DNA of 64,000 nucleotides, taken from assembly GCA_028823445.1 (NCBI GenBank), contig JAPKBH010000003.1:1-64000 (forward strand), read 5' to 3'. Positions 36,263-45,330 of the stretch are shown piece by piece. The position numbers and the translations under genes were made by a program. The DNA comes from Acidimicrobiales bacterium. GTDB taxonomy: Bacteria; Actinomycetota; Acidimicrobiia; Acidimicrobiales; MedAcidi-G1. The first letter of the stretch is position 1. The number at the start of each line of letters is the position of its first letter. The notes under the pieces were generated by a model, which had not been told where the DNA came from, did no database searches, and saw nothing but the letters and a program-made list of their open reading frames with translations.

Positions 36263-36268
36263 TAGCGT
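36263..36268 (+). promoter_or_regulatory. Leaderless -10 element of the DUF3499 gene
   Basis: TAGCGT ends 7 bases before the ATG at 36276. With the HAD element it forms a compact divergent promoter pair inside 75 bases. Confidence 0.5.
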
Positions 36269-36275
36269 TTCCTTT

Positions 36276-36800
36276 ATGCGCCACCTATGTATGCGGCCAG
36301 CTTGTAACGGCCCTGCCGTTGTGTTGGTCATCATGAACCACAATAATTTGACTTTTACCGTTCGCGATCCAGGTGAAATTGATGGCCCGGGTCGGGTTGC
36401 TCTTTGTGAGGTCCACTTGGATCGCATGAAGGCTCCTCAGGGTTGGGATATTTTGGATGAACGCCCGGGCGGCGATGTGGTGGCTTTTGTACGGCCTGCT
36501 TCGTCGATGGGAAACCTGGTTGATCCGACACCTGTCGCACCTCGTCCGGTAATTGAAGCTACGCATCCTTTGCGAAACCGACTGGTCAGCGATGATGACG
36601 CTGAGTCATCAGAATCTGCACCTGAGCCGGCACGTACCCCGCTGCTGGCTCGAGCATTTTTGGGTGTGGACCGCCACCCAGCATCACCTATTGGCTCGGC
36701 CGACGACATTGATTGGGACCAGCGAGACTTGCTTGGCGAAGACGACGATGAGCAAATGTCTTTAGATGATTTTGAACCCGATGGGTTAGACCTCGCTTAG
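36276..36800 (+). CDS. DUF3499 family protein
   Basis: About 174 residues. The conserved N-terminal domain has two metal-binding-like pairs, Cys5/Cys10 in 'MRHLCMRPACNGPA' and 'LCEVHLDRMKAPQGW' near residue 48, the DUF3499 pattern of actinobacteria (probably zinc-binding). The C-terminal 100 residues are acidic and low in complexity ('DQRDLLGEDDDEQMSLDDF'). Function is unknown. ATG 36276 is chosen because family members begin with the RxxC motif and TAGCGT ends 7 bases upstream; an upstream extension would run through the divergent HAD gene's start. Confidence 0.85.
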   Translation: MRHLCMRPACNGPAVVLVIMNHNNLTFTVRDPGEIDGPGRVALCEVHLDRMKAPQGWDILDERPGGDVVAFVRPASSMGNLVDPTPVAPRPVIEATHPLRNRLVSDDDAESSESAPEPARTPLLARAFLGVDRHPASPIGSADDIDWDQRDLLGEDDDEQMSLDDFEPDGLDLA

Positions 36801-36823
36801 GTTCTTATGAGACGGCGTTGATC

Positions 36824-38401
36824 ATGCGTCGTTTTTTTGTGGTGTTGATGCTCTTAGCGGGGGTAGTGGTAGGGGTCGTTGGGTTTTCTGCGAGTGACGT
36901 AGATGAAGTGTCCAATGAGCCGCTTCCAACCCTGCCGGCTACCACCAGCGAACCACCGCCTACCAGTTCTCCGCCTCCGGTGCTTACGGCACCGATTGTC
37001 CTCGCTACGACAACCACCACCACCACCACCACCACGCCGCCTTTTTCTGGGTGGGTTGATCCGTTAAGCATTGGGCAACCGTGGGGCGACACGGTGTCGG
37101 GGGTCTTGACTTTTCGCGGCTCACCGACCCGCCGGTGGCATGGCGAAGGCCCGGTGCCTCAAGATCCGGAAAGGGCATGGCGTTTTCCTGCCGACCGAGC
37201 CATGTGCTCAACCAGCAGCGTCTTTGGGGTAGATGAACAATGGTGCGGCATGGGATGGACCGGCCAGCCAGCAATTTTTGAACGCCGGGAAGTCACCTGG
37301 TTAGTTTTTGGTGCGTATGACGCCAAGGTGCATTTTTTGAATGCTGAAACTGGTGAGCGACTGTTGCCAGATTTCGTTACCGGGGACATCATCAAAGGGT
37401 CAGTGACCGTAGATCCCGATGGTTTTCCGTTGGTGTATACCGGTTCGCGAGATAACTATCTGCGTGTTTTGGGTATCGACGGCAGCGAAGCGGTGGAGTT
37501 GTGGCGGTTGCATGCTTATGACGTGTCGCCTACTAAATGGAACAACGACTGGGACTCTGCGCCGTTGGTTATTGACGACTATTTATTTGCTGGGGGCGAG
37601 AACAGTCGGTTTCATATCATCAAGCTAAACCGTGGTTACGACACAGAGGGACGGGTCACCGTGGACCCAGAGTTGTTGTGGGATTTTGCTGGTTGGGACG
37701 ATCAACTTATTTCGGCGGTGGGGTCCAACGTGTCGATTGAGATGTCTCCGCTGATTTTGGGTGATGTGCTCTATTTCGCTAATTCAGGTGGGTTGGTGCA
37801 GGGCTGGGACATCAGCGGCCTTAAAGACGGGGTGGAGCCGCAACGGGTGTTCCGCTTTTGGGCCGGTGATGATGTGGATGCCAGCATTGTTCCCGATGAT
37901 GAGGGTTTTTTGTATGTGGGGGTGGAGTACGAGCGCAGCACCAATAGGTCTAAAGAGGTGGGGCAGATCATCAAGTTGGATCCCCGCAAACCTGAAGACC
38001 CGGTGGTGTGGTCGGTGCATGACCGTCCTTATGTGAATTCGGGGGTGTGGGCTACTCCGGCCATTTATGAGGATTTGGTTATTGTGCCCACTGACCAAGG
38101 GCTGGTCCATGGTATTGATCGGGCTACCGGGGAGATCCGGTGGTCGCTTGATTTGCCTGGCCCAACGTGGTCATCGCCCACCATTGTGGATGGGGTGATG
38201 GTTATGGGCGATTGTTCGGGCCGAGTGCGGGCTTTTGATGTGTCAGATACTTCAAGGAAGCCGCCGGAGTTGTGGCAGGTAGCGACCGGGGCTTGTGTGG
38301 AGTCTTCGGTAACGGTGTGGAAGGGTTCGGTTTATTCGGGTTCGCGAGATGGTTTTCTTTATGCGTGGCGCGATTTAGTTTTGGCTGACGAACCGGGCTA
38401 G
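36824..38401 (+). CDS. Membrane-anchored PQQ-like beta-propeller protein
   Basis: About 525 residues. A hydrophobic segment at the N terminus (FFVVLMLLAGVVVGVVGF) anchors it, then a Thr/Pro-rich linker (about residues 30-75). The rest has beta-propeller repeats of BamB/PQQ type: 'TGERLLPDFVTGDIIKGSV' near 180, 'DGFPLVYTGSRDNYLRVLG' near 200, 'DQGLVHGIDRATGEIRWSL' near 430 and 'VYSGSRDGFLYAWRD' at the end. No PQQ-enzyme active-site residues are evident, so it is probably a scaffold or binding protein on the outer membrane face. It follows DUF3499 by 23 bases. Confidence 0.82.
   Translation: MRRFFVVLMLLAGVVVGVVGFSASDVDEVSNEPLPTLPATTSEPPPTSSPPPVLTAPIVLATTTTTTTTTTPPFSGWVDPLSIGQPWGDTVSGVLTFRGSPTRRWHGEGPVPQDPERAWRFPADRAMCSTSSVFGVDEQWCGMGWTGQPAIFERREVTWLVFGAYDAKVHFLNAETGERLLPDFVTGDIIKGSVTVDPDGFPLVYTGSRDNYLRVLGIDGSEAVELWRLHAYDVSPTKWNNDWDSAPLVIDDYLFAGGENSRFHIIKLNRGYDTEGRVTVDPELLWDFAGWDDQLISAVGSNVSIEMSPLILGDVLYFANSGGLVQGWDISGLKDGVEPQRVFRFWAGDDVDASIVPDDEGFLYVGVEYERSTNRSKEVGQIIKLDPRKPEDPVVWSVHDRPYVNSGVWATPAIYEDLVIVPTDQGLVHGIDRATGEIRWSLDLPGPTWSSPTIVDGVMVMGDCSGRVRAFDVSDTSRKPPELWQVATGACVESSVTVWKGSVYSGSRDGFLYAWRDLVLADEPG
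37013..37033 (+). repeat. (ACC)7 trinucleotide repeat coding polythreonine
   Basis: Seven uninterrupted ACC triplets plus ACG encode a run of Thr in the linker of the beta-propeller protein. Changes in copy number would keep the frame and alter linker length. Confidence 0.9.
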
Positions 38402-38449
38402 GTTCTGTTTGGCTTGAGGCACCGTGTCTTGGGTTTAAGAGAGGTTGTT

Positions 38450-39658
38450 ATGGCTGAAGTTACCGAGGCGGAGATTCGCGAGTTGACGGCACAGTTTTTG
38501 GCTGAAGTTGACCATACGCAAGTTGACCAGTTCACCTTTCGCGGCGAACAGTTTGACCGGGGTTTGGCTTTGGTTCAGTTTCCTGAAGGCTTGGGGGGCT
38601 TGGGTTTGTCGAGTCGCCGACTGCAAACGGTGGTAGATGCTGAGTTGCGGGCCGCTGGGGTGCCTTACCACGATTTGTTGATCAACCCCATTGGTATTGG
38701 TATGGGTGGCCCGGTGGTGCTCACTTATGCGACGCCGGAGCAGCAAAAACGTTTGTTGCGGCCCATGTTTACTGGCGAAGAAATTTGGTGCCAAATGTTT
38801 TCTGAACCGGGTGCGGGGTCGGATGTGGCTGGTTTGGCCACCCGGGCGGTGCGTGATGGCGATGAGTGGATTATCAATGGCCAAAAAGTGTGGACCACTT
38901 TGGCCCATGTTTCTCGCTGGGGCATGTTGGTGGCTCGCAGCGACCCCGACCAACCGAAGCACAAAGGGTTGACGTATTTCTTGTTGGATATGGAGTCCCC
39001 CGGGGTAGATGTGCGTCCGTTGCATCAAATTACCGGTGAGGCGGAGTTCAACGAAGTGTTTTTTGATGATGTCCGTATTCCCCATGATCGGGTGTTTGGC
39101 GAAGTGGGCGGCGGTTGGGGAGCAGCGGTTACCACGTTGATGAACGAGCGGGTTGCTTTGGGCGGCACGGTGCAAAAGGGTTCGGGCGCTATTGCCGACT
39201 TGATGCGTTTGTGGAAGGACCGCCGAGAGGTGTTGGCCCCGTTGGAGGCTGAGGTCATGCGTGATCGGGTGGCTGCTTTGTGGATCGAGGCTGAGGCGCT
39301 GCGTTTAACGAACTGGCGGGCTCGGGAGAACTCAAAGGCCGGGAATCCTGGTCCGGAGGGATCGGTGGGCAAGGTGAAGTCGGCGGAGTTGAATCAACGA
39401 ATCTATGAAACCTGCATGGACCTTTTGGGGGCCGAGGGTTTACTTTACGAAGAAGGCTATGAACGCCGCCGGCCGGGTCACGGGGAACGCCATGATGGCA
39501 CGCGTATCCATTACGCCTTTTTGCGGGCTCGGGCTAACACCATTGAGGGCGGTACCTCTGAGGTGATGCGCAACATTTTGGGTGAACGAGTTTTGGGTCT
39601 CCCTGGCGATGTACGGGTCGACAAAAAGATCCCGTGGATAGACGTTCCCCGTAATTAA
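38450..39658 (+). CDS. Acyl-CoA dehydrogenase
   Basis: A 402-residue flavoenzyme. The first signature 'WCQMFSEPGAGSDVAGLAT' is near residue 118 and 'WIINGQKVWTTLAHVSRWG' near 143; 'GGTSEVMRNILGERVLGLP' near the C terminus is the second signature. It oxidises acyl-CoA to enoyl-CoA with FAD. Chain length preference is not readable; the 'DDVRIPHDRVFGEVGGGWG' region and length fit the long-chain or steroid-side-chain FadE types of actinobacteria. AGAGAGG precedes ATG 38450. A bidirectional hairpin separates it from cysS. Confidence 0.93.
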   Translation: MAEVTEAEIRELTAQFLAEVDHTQVDQFTFRGEQFDRGLALVQFPEGLGGLGLSSRRLQTVVDAELRAAGVPYHDLLINPIGIGMGGPVVLTYATPEQQKRLLRPMFTGEEIWCQMFSEPGAGSDVAGLATRAVRDGDEWIINGQKVWTTLAHVSRWGMLVARSDPDQPKHKGLTYFLLDMESPGVDVRPLHQITGEAEFNEVFFDDVRIPHDRVFGEVGGGWGAAVTTLMNERVALGGTVQKGSGAIADLMRLWKDRREVLAPLEAEVMRDRVAALWIEAEALRLTNWRARENSKAGNPGPEGSVGKVKSAELNQRIYETCMDLLGAEGLLYEEGYERRRPGHGERHDGTRIHYAFLRARANTIEGGTSEVMRNILGERVLGLPGDVRVDKKIPWIDVPRN

Positions 39659-39661
39659 AAC

Positions 39662-39680
39662 ACTTGGGGAAGCCCCAAGT
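39662..39680. terminator. Bidirectional terminator between acyl-CoA dehydrogenase and cysS
   Basis: Perfect 8-bp stem ACTTGGGG/CCCCAAGT with a 3-base loop, between two convergent stops. Leftward transcripts read TGTTTTAATT after the stem; rightward ones have only ATTTA, so it is stronger for cysS. Confidence 0.75.
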
Positions 39681-39682
39681 AT

Positions 39683-41056
39683 TTAGGAGCGGTGCCAGGT
39701 AGTGCCGGTGGTGCTGTCTTCTAACACGATGCCCAAGCCGGTGAGTTCTTTACGAATCTGGTCGGCCAGGTCGTAATCTTTGGCTTCTTTGGCGGCGCTG
39801 CGGGCGGCTACTAGGGCGTCGATTTCTGCGCGGTCGCCTTGGTCGGGTCGGGCTTGGTCGCCCAGTTCAAGGCCTAGAGCAGAGGTGAGTTCTAAAGCAG
39901 CGGCGGTTAAGGCAGCGGCTGAGTCGTGGTCTTCGGCGTCGAGGGCTCGGTTGGCGTCACGTACGGCATCAAAGATGGCCGCCAATGCTCCGGCGGTTCC
40001 CAAGTCTTCATCCATAGCGGAGCGAAAGCGTTCCACGATGGTCGGGTCGCTGGGCAGGTCGGGCAGGTCGGCGGTTTCCATGCGCCGAGTAAAAGCGTCA
40101 AGACGATCTAAGGCGGCGGCCGCCGTGGTTAGCGTGACTTCGGTTATTTCCATGGTTTTGCGGTAATGGGTTTGCAAAACTAGCAACCGCAAGGCTCGAG
40201 GGTCCCAGTTGTCTAAAAGTTCGGCCAAGGTTTGAAAGTTGCCCAACGATTTGGACATTTTTTCGCTGCCTACCTGCACCATGCCGTTGTGTACCCAGGT
40301 GCGGGCGAAGGGGCGACCGCACCCTAAGCATTCGGCTCGTTCGTTTTCGTGGTGGGGGAACATTAGGTCGTCGCCGCCGCCGTGAATGTCAAAGTCTTCG
40401 CCTAATAGGTCGAGCGCCATGGCCACGCATTCGATGTGCCATCCGGGGCGGCCCGGGCCCCACGGGGAGTCCCAGGTGGGTTCGCCTTCTTTGGCGGCTT
40501 TCCATAAGGCAAAGTCCAGTGGGTCGTTTTTGTCGTTATCGACTTCTACGCGGGCGCCGGCATTTTCTCGCAGTTGTTCAAGGTCTTGTTTTGCTAGTGC
40601 CCCGTAGCCGTCAAGGTTGTTGATGGCGTAGTAAACCCCAGAGTCGGTGGCGTAGGCCATGTCTCGAGAAACCAGGTCGCTAATGACGGCGATCATTTGG
40701 TCAATGTATTCGGTGGCTCGCGGGCGGTGGTCGGGGTGCAAGATGTTGAGGCGATCCATCTCGGACACAAATACTTCTTCGAAGCGTTGCGCTAATTCGG
40801 GCTCGGTGGTGCCTTCGGCGGCGGCCCGGTTGATGATCTTGTCGTCAATGTCGGTGATGTTGGATGCCGAGGTGACGTCGTAGCCCGACCATTTGAGGTA
40901 ACGCACCAGCACGTCAAAAGCCAAAGTGGAACGAGCGTGCCCGAGGTGGGGGGCATCGTAGACGGTGGGCCCGCACCAGTAGACCGAGGCTTTGCCGGGG
41001 TCGCGGGGGGTAAATTCTGTTTTTTGGCCGGTCAGGCTGTCAGTAAAGCGAAGCAC
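39683..41056 (-). CDS. cysS: Cysteinyl-tRNA synthetase CysS
   Basis: A 457-residue class I synthetase. The HIGH motif is 'APHLGHARS' near residue 35 and KMSKS is in '[13 protein letters not shown]' near residue 268. The zinc-binding site includes 'YWCGPTVYD' and 'GWHIECVAM' with 'HHENE'. It charges tRNA-Cys. It follows mshC by 16 bases on the same strand, so the two related enzymes are probably one transcript. Confidence 0.96.
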   Translation of the reverse strand: MLRFTDSLTGQKTEFTPRDPGKASVYWCGPTVYDAPHLGHARSTLAFDVLVRYLKWSGYDVTSASNITDIDDKIINRAAAEGTTEPELAQRFEEVFVSEMDRLNILHPDHRPRATEYIDQMIAVISDLVSRDMAYATDSGVYYAINNLDGYGALAKQDLEQLRENAGARVEVDNDKNDPLDFALWKAAKEGEPTWDSPWGPGRPGWHIECVAMALDLLGEDFDIHGGGDDLMFPHHENERAECLGCGRPFARTWVHNGMVQVGSEKMSKSLGNFQTLAELLDNWDPRALRLLVLQTHYRKTMEITEVTLTTAAAALDRLDAFTRRMETADLPDLPSDPTIVERFRSAMDEDLGTAGALAAIFDAVRDANRALDAEDHDSAAALTAAALELTSALGLELGDQARPDQGDRAEIDALVAARSAAKEAKDYDLADQIRKELTGLGIVLEDSTTGTTWHRS

Positions 41057-41072
41057 CCGAACAGGATACGGG

Positions 41073-42269
41073 CTAAGCAGCGGGGTGGGTGAGGTGAATC
41101 CCTAAAAGTCCGGCGGCTTGACTTAGCCCACTGGCGGCGTCGGGGTGGTCGCCGGTGCCGGCCAGCAATCCGATAGCTAAGGCATCTAGTGCTTCTCGGG
41201 CTGTGGCGGTGTCTAAGTCGTTGTCAAGGGCGGCTCGTACTGCTGCCAAAGTGGGGGCAGGGTCGGGGCCCGTGGGGCAACCAATTGCTTGGTCTAAGCG
41301 GGCTAAACGGGTTACTCCGTCTTCGATGTCGCCATCGAACCATTCGAAACCTTCTCGGTAATGGTGGGCTAGTAAAGCTAAGCGGATGGCTCGTGGGTCG
41401 TATTGTTGGCGCAGGTCACGCACGAAAACCAGGTTGCCCAGCGACTTAGACATTTTGGTGCCTTGGTAGGCCACCATGCCGACGTGCATCCAGTGATTGG
41501 CTAAAGGCTGTCCGGTGGCGGCTCGGCTTTGGGCATCTTCACATTCGTGATGGGGAAACACCAGGTCGTTGCCGCCGCCGTGCAGGTCGATGGTTTCACC
41601 CAGTTCGTCCATGACCATGGCGGAGCATTCAATATGCCAACCGGGTCGGCCGGGCCCAAAAGGGGAGTCCCAAGTGGGCTCACCATCGGCCGAGGGTTGC
41701 CACAGCACGAAGTCCAGCGGGTTGCGTTGTCGTGGGTCGTCGGGGCGGCCGCCGCGTTCGGCGGCGTAGGCCTCCATGACTGAGGTGTCGTAGCCAGAGA
41801 GTGACCCGAATGAATCTAAGGTGGCGACGTCAAAAAAAGTGATGCCGTCATTTTGGTAGGTGTGGCCGCCGTCTTCTAGGCGGCTAACCAGGTTGATGAT
41901 GGCTTGGATGGATTCAGTAGCCCGAGGTTCGGCCACGGCGGGTCGCATGTTGAGGGCGGCCAAGTCGGCGTCAAAGTAGGCCATTTCTTGAGCGGCCAGG
42001 TCAAGGTAGTTGACGCCCAGTTCTTTGGCTTTGGGCAAGATGGAGTCGTCTACGTCGGTGACGTTGCGCACCATACGCACTTGATGTCCGAGGTCTTCTA
42101 AACGGCGGATGATTAGGTCGAAGGTGAGGTAGGTGAAAGCGTGCCCTAAGTGGGTGGCGTCGTAGGGGGTTATGCCACAGACATACATGCTGACGTCGAC
42201 TCCGGGGGCAAAAGGCACTACCGCACCTTTGGTGGTATCAAAAAGATGCATGGTTCCGGCGCTGGTCAT
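41073..42269 (-). CDS. mshC: Mycothiol ligase MshC
   Basis: A 398-residue CysS paralogue. 'MYVCGITPYDATHLGHA' near residue 28 and '[20 protein letters not shown]' near residue 272 match MshC rather than CysS, as does the '[15 protein letters not shown]' segment. MshC joins cysteine to glucosaminyl-inositol in mycothiol synthesis. A separate true CysS follows, so this copy need not serve tRNA. TACCGT ends 6 bases before the ATG and the mshC promoter lies directly after tRNA-Arg. The other mycothiol genes are not in the window. Confidence 0.93.
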   Translation of the reverse strand: MTSAGTMHLFDTTKGAVVPFAPGVDVSMYVCGITPYDATHLGHAFTYLTFDLIIRRLEDLGHQVRMVRNVTDVDDSILPKAKELGVNYLDLAAQEMAYFDADLAALNMRPAVAEPRATESIQAIINLVSRLEDGGHTYQNDGITFFDVATLDSFGSLSGYDTSVMEAYAAERGGRPDDPRQRNPLDFVLWQPSADGEPTWDSPFGPGRPGWHIECSAMVMDELGETIDLHGGGNDLVFPHHECEDAQSRAATGQPLANHWMHVGMVAYQGTKMSKSLGNLVFVRDLRQQYDPRAIRLALLAHHYREGFEWFDGDIEDGVTRLARLDQAIGCPTGPDPAPTLAAVRAALDNDLDTATAREALDALAIGLLAGTGDHPDAASGLSQAAGLLGIHLTHPAA

Positions 42270-42275
42270 TTTCTT

Positions 42276-42281
42276 ACGGTA
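42276..42281 (-). promoter_or_regulatory. Leaderless -10 element of mshC
   Basis: On the minus strand TACCGT ends 6 bases before the mshC ATG at 42269 and starts 10 bases after the 3' end of tRNA-Arg. Confidence 0.5.
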
Positions 42282-42291
42282 CTCCCTTTAG

Positions 42292-42365
42292 CGCCCTCGG
42301 CAGGAATCGAACCTGCGGCCTACCACTTAGGAGGCGGTCGCTCTATCCAACTGAGCTACGAGGGC
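42292..42365 (-). tRNA. tRNA-Arg (anticodon CCT)
   Basis: Complete cloverleaf on the minus strand. Acceptor stem GCCCTCG pairs with CGAGGGC, T loop GGTTCGATTCC, and anticodon loop CTCCTAA gives CCT (AGG codons). No CCA is encoded. It lies between the DUF167 gene and mshC, all leftward. Confidence 0.95.
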
Positions 42366-42395
42366 TTGGGGTTAAGGCTACAAGGCCTCGGTCGG

Positions 42396-42668
42396 TCATC
42401 TACCGAGGCGGGCTAAGGCTTCAAGTTCGGTGAGCCCTTCGATGCGAAAACGTTTGTGGCGGGCGGTGGCTCCGGATGTTAAAACGACCTGACCTCGCTT
42501 GAGCCCGATCGCCTTGGCCAGCGCTTGGCGGGCCGCTTCGGTGGCTCGGCCATCTACGGGTGCTTCGATCACTCGTACTTTGATTACCCCGTTTTCGTAC
42601 CGTACGTCGGACCGACTGGAACGTGGGGCCACCTTGACTTCAAGTAGGCAGTGGCTGGTATTGGTCAC
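42396..42668 (-). CDS. DUF167 (YggU) family protein
   Basis: A 90-residue protein with the family pattern 'LEVKVAPRSSRSDV' and 'IKVRVIEAPVDGRATEAA', which includes the conserved PxDGxAN-like loop (here Arg-Ala-Thr). Function is unknown across the family. Its start overlaps the LLM oxidoreductase stop by 4 bases (ATGA), and tRNA-Arg follows 30 bases downstream. Confidence 0.9.
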   Translation of the reverse strand: MTNTSHCLLEVKVAPRSSRSDVRYENGVIKVRVIEAPVDGRATEAARQALAKAIGLKRGQVVLTSGATARHKRFRIEGLTELEALARLGR

Positions 42669-43645
42669 GGAGAGAAAAGTGGCGAAAGGGTTTGGCCGGC
42701 TAAGGCCACTATTTCTGGATGGTGTCCGTTGGCGGGCATGTTGAGGGTTAGGCCGTCTATTCCGAGGGCAAGAATCTCTGCTACTTGTTGGCGTACTTCG
42801 TCGGGACTACCCATGATGATGCGCCGCATGAGTTTGGCTTGGAAGCCTTCATCGAGGGTTTCCCAGTCGAAGCCGCGGCGAGCCAGTAGGGCGGTGCGTT
42901 CGGCTTGCGCTTCAGCCAACGTGGGGGCAATGATTACTGTGCCTTGCCAGGAGACACTGATTTCTTGACGGGGTCGGCCGAGTCGTTGACAGTGTTGGTC
43001 AAGGACCGCAAGTTTGTGAGAGATCTCGTCGGGGTTGCAGATCAGGTTGGAGGCGTCGGCGTATTGGGCCACCATGCGGAGGGTTTTCTTTTCTCCTCCG
43101 CCGCCGATCATAAGGGGGATTTTTCCGATGGGCGGGGGTTGGTTGATGGCGTCAGCGACTGAATAGTGCTGACCAGAAAAAGTGGGGCGTTTCCCGGCCA
43201 GCATGGGGGGAATGATTTGTAGTGCCTCTTCGAGTTTTTCGAAGCGTTCGGTGAAGGTGTTAAAAGTAAAACCGAGGGAGTCGTGTTCTAATTCGAACCA
43301 TCCGGCTCCGATGCCTAAAATGGCTCGACCTTGGGAGATGACATCGAGGGTGGTGATGATTTTGGCCAGCAGCGCAGGGTTTCGGTAGGTGTTGCCGGTA
43401 ACCAGTGAGCCCAGTTTTATGGTGGAGGTACGGGCGGCCAAAGCGCCCAGCAGGGTGTAACACTCCAACATGTAGTCTTCGGGCTCGCCAAGGCCGGGGA
43501 GTTGGTACAAGTGGTCCATGACCATAACTGTGTCAAAGCCGTGGGCTTCGGCGGCCACGGCTTGGGCAGCCACACTTTCAAAAAGTGTTTCGGGGGTGCC
43601 GTTGGGGTAGGTGAACAAAGGTATTTGGTAGCCAAGTTTGATCAT
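42665..43645 (-). CDS. LLM class F420-dependent oxidoreductase
   Basis: A 326-residue luciferase-like TIM barrel. 'HGFDTVMVMDHLYQLPG' near residue 35, 'IKLGSLVTGNTYRNPALLAK' near 75 and 'AILGIGAGWFELEHDSLGF' near 108 are typical of actinobacterial F420-dependent enzymes; FMN use cannot be excluded from sequence alone. 'IPLMIGGGGEKKTLRMVA' follows near residue 175. The substrate is unknown. TATCAT ends 6 bases before the ATG. It overlaps DUF167 by 4 bases. Confidence 0.9.
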   Translation of the reverse strand: MIKLGYQIPLFTYPNGTPETLFESVAAQAVAAEAHGFDTVMVMDHLYQLPGLGEPEDYMLECYTLLGALAARTSTIKLGSLVTGNTYRNPALLAKIITTLDVISQGRAILGIGAGWFELEHDSLGFTFNTFTERFEKLEEALQIIPPMLAGKRPTFSGQHYSVADAINQPPPIGKIPLMIGGGGEKKTLRMVAQYADASNLICNPDEISHKLAVLDQHCQRLGRPRQEISVSWQGTVIIAPTLAEAQAERTALLARRGFDWETLDEGFQAKLMRRIIMGSPDEVRQQVAEILALGIDGLTLNMPANGHHPEIVALAGQTLSPLFSP

Positions 43646-43651
43646 GGTGCG

Positions 43652-43657
43652 ATGATA
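43652..43657 (-). promoter_or_regulatory. Leaderless -10 element of the LLM oxidoreductase
   Basis: On the minus strand TATCAT ends 6 bases before the ATG at 43645. Confidence 0.5.
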
Positions 43658-43748
43658 GTCGCTGGTCCCGAAACTTTAGGAAAGAAAATATACTTGGCCG
43701 GTTTATCTCTATCTCTGGTTACGAAAAAGATGTGGGGAGAGTTGGCGC

Positions 43749-44915
43749 TCAACCGTATTGCAGTTTGGTAGAACTTTCCCAAGTAGCAGTCACGGCGGCT
43801 GGTTTGCGAAAAACCAACCCTCGGGCTGGGGTGGAGCTCGGCTCATCAAAAACCAGGCCAGGTAAAAGATCTAACACGGTGTTAAGAGCAACCTGTGTTT
43901 CTAAACGAGCCAGATGCATACCTAAACAGCGGTGCGGTCCTTGCACAAAAGTGACGTGTTGGTGAAGGTTGTGGCGGTGAATATCAAACTGATCAGGGAG
44001 GTCAAACACGGCCGGGTCACGGTTAGCGGCCGCTAACGACACCGAGACGAGATCCCCCTGAGTAATAGTCATCCCGGCAAGTTCGGTAGCCGTTGTGGCG
44101 TAACGATCAACCAAAGTAACTGAGGGTTCCAGCCGTAAGGTTTCGTCAATAGCCGCCGCCACCAAAGACCGATCATTTTGTACTTCGGCTAACTGCTCAG
44201 GATGCTGCAACAAATGCAACAACGTGCTGGCTGTGGTGCCTTCAGAGGTCTCGATAGCACCGAACATCATGACCGCTGCGTTGGCAAAAATTTCTGCTTG
44301 GGTAAGTGTCCCCACCGCTTGCCCGAGGAGGGAGTTTCCGTTTTGTACTGCCTCATCAATATGGTGGCGAAGCTGCGCTAAGGACTGTTGGGCTGAGGCA
44401 TCAACGGTCCTCCCGGCGTTTATGCCTTCAATGGCCTCTCCGATAAAGCGATACCACGCCAAGACTTCATCAACCTCGGCGTCAACCAACCCCAGCACCT
44501 CAATAATGGTGGCCACGGCTAATGGGGCCGCCAAAGCGCTGCGTAGTTCGGCCGTTCCGTGGGGTTTAAAACCTTCAACTAGCCGGCGGGCTTCGGTGGC
44601 TATCCAATCACCGAATTGCGGCCCTACTGCCGATGATTTAAATGGCTCCATAAAGGGCTCTCGATGTCGACCGTGCTCCGGGCCATCAACTGACAGCATC
44701 GATACACCCATTACTTGGGTGGTAGAAAAGCGAGGGTCGTCAACAGTAAAGGTAGAAAAATCACGCATAACCGCTAACGCTGTAGCACGATCGGTCACTA
44801 ACCAGCCGCCGAGAGAATCAACCCAAGCCACCGGGTTCTTACTGCGCAGAGCAGCGAGGTGGGGGTGCAAAGAACCCTCAAGGTCGGCCAGTGAAGGTGA
44901 GGTGCTTCCTAGCAC
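43749..44915 (-). CDS. Cytochrome P450
   Basis: A 388-residue soluble P450. The I-helix reads 'MMFGAIETSEGTTASTL' near residue 218, the ExxR motif is in 'IDETLRLEPSV' near 262, and the heme loop is 'FVQGPHRCLGMHLARLE' with the Cys ligand near residue 338. No membrane anchor, so it needs ferredoxin partners, not visible here. The I-helix has Glu-Thr in place of the common Asp/Glu-Thr, which is normal for bacterial forms. GTG start overlaps the lipoprotein stop by 7 bases. Substrate unknown. Confidence 0.92.
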   Translation of the reverse strand: MLGSTSPSLADLEGSLHPHLAALRSKNPVAWVDSLGGWLVTDRATALAVMRDFSTFTVDDPRFSTTQVMGVSMLSVDGPEHGRHREPFMEPFKSSAVGPQFGDWIATEARRLVEGFKPHGTAELRSALAAPLAVATIIEVLGLVDAEVDEVLAWYRFIGEAIEGINAGRTVDASAQQSLAQLRHHIDEAVQNGNSLLGQAVGTLTQAEIFANAAVMMFGAIETSEGTTASTLLHLLQHPEQLAEVQNDRSLVAAAIDETLRLEPSVTLVDRYATTATELAGMTITQGDLVSVSLAAANRDPAVFDLPDQFDIHRHNLHQHVTFVQGPHRCLGMHLARLETQVALNTVLDLLPGLVFDEPSSTPARGLVFRKPAAVTATWESSTKLQYG

Positions 44916-45328
44916 CGTGCTTTCCCAAAGGAGGCTAAAGAATTTACGCCGCCTTGTAAACCGCGGAGTTGGTGGTTGAGTAATTGTTGGGCAGATTCAG
45001 GAATCTCGTTACTGGCTATCCAAGAAAACTGTTTGGCTTGTAATGCTTGGGCCTCAACGGCATGAAGATAATCCCATACTGCGCCTTCTATTTGGCGAGG
45101 AGCAACCCGGGTGAGGTTGCGGGCCAGACTTACGTGGCGTTCCCACGAAATACGGTTGGTTTCTGCAGAACTGTCGTTGTGGCTAATCCGTTGGGTGTTT
45201 TGATACATGGCACAAAATACGGCTTCACTTTCCGCTGCGGTGGTCGTGTCGGGCGGCAAATTTAATGAACTTGAACTACAAGCGGCGAGAAACAAAAACC
45301 CTAATCCCCAAATCCCAGTCTTTCTCAC
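44909..45328 (-). CDS. Small lipoprotein of unknown function
   Basis: About 139 residues. The lipobox 'FLFLAACSSSS' follows a positive N terminus, so the mature protein would start at the Cys near residue 17. The mature part is helical, and no family is recognised. I chose the GTG at 45328 since it gives the signal peptide at once; the 45463 reading adds 45 residues inside the FAD oxidoreductase gene. It begins 2 bases after that gene's stop and overlaps the P450, so all three are coupled. A periplasmic partner or substrate carrier is possible (inference). Confidence 0.7.
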   Translation of the reverse strand: MRKTGIWGLGFLFLAACSSSSLNLPPDTTTAAESEAVFCAMYQNTQRISHNDSSAETNRISWERHVSLARNLTRVAPRQIEGAVWDYLHAVEAQALQAKQFSWIASNEIPESAQQLLNHQLRGLQGGVNSLASFGKARC

Positions 45329-45330
45329 AT

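Noticed and set aside
38435-39175. Leftward ORF of 246 codons
   Set aside because: It is antisense to the acyl-CoA dehydrogenase, whose signatures are certain.
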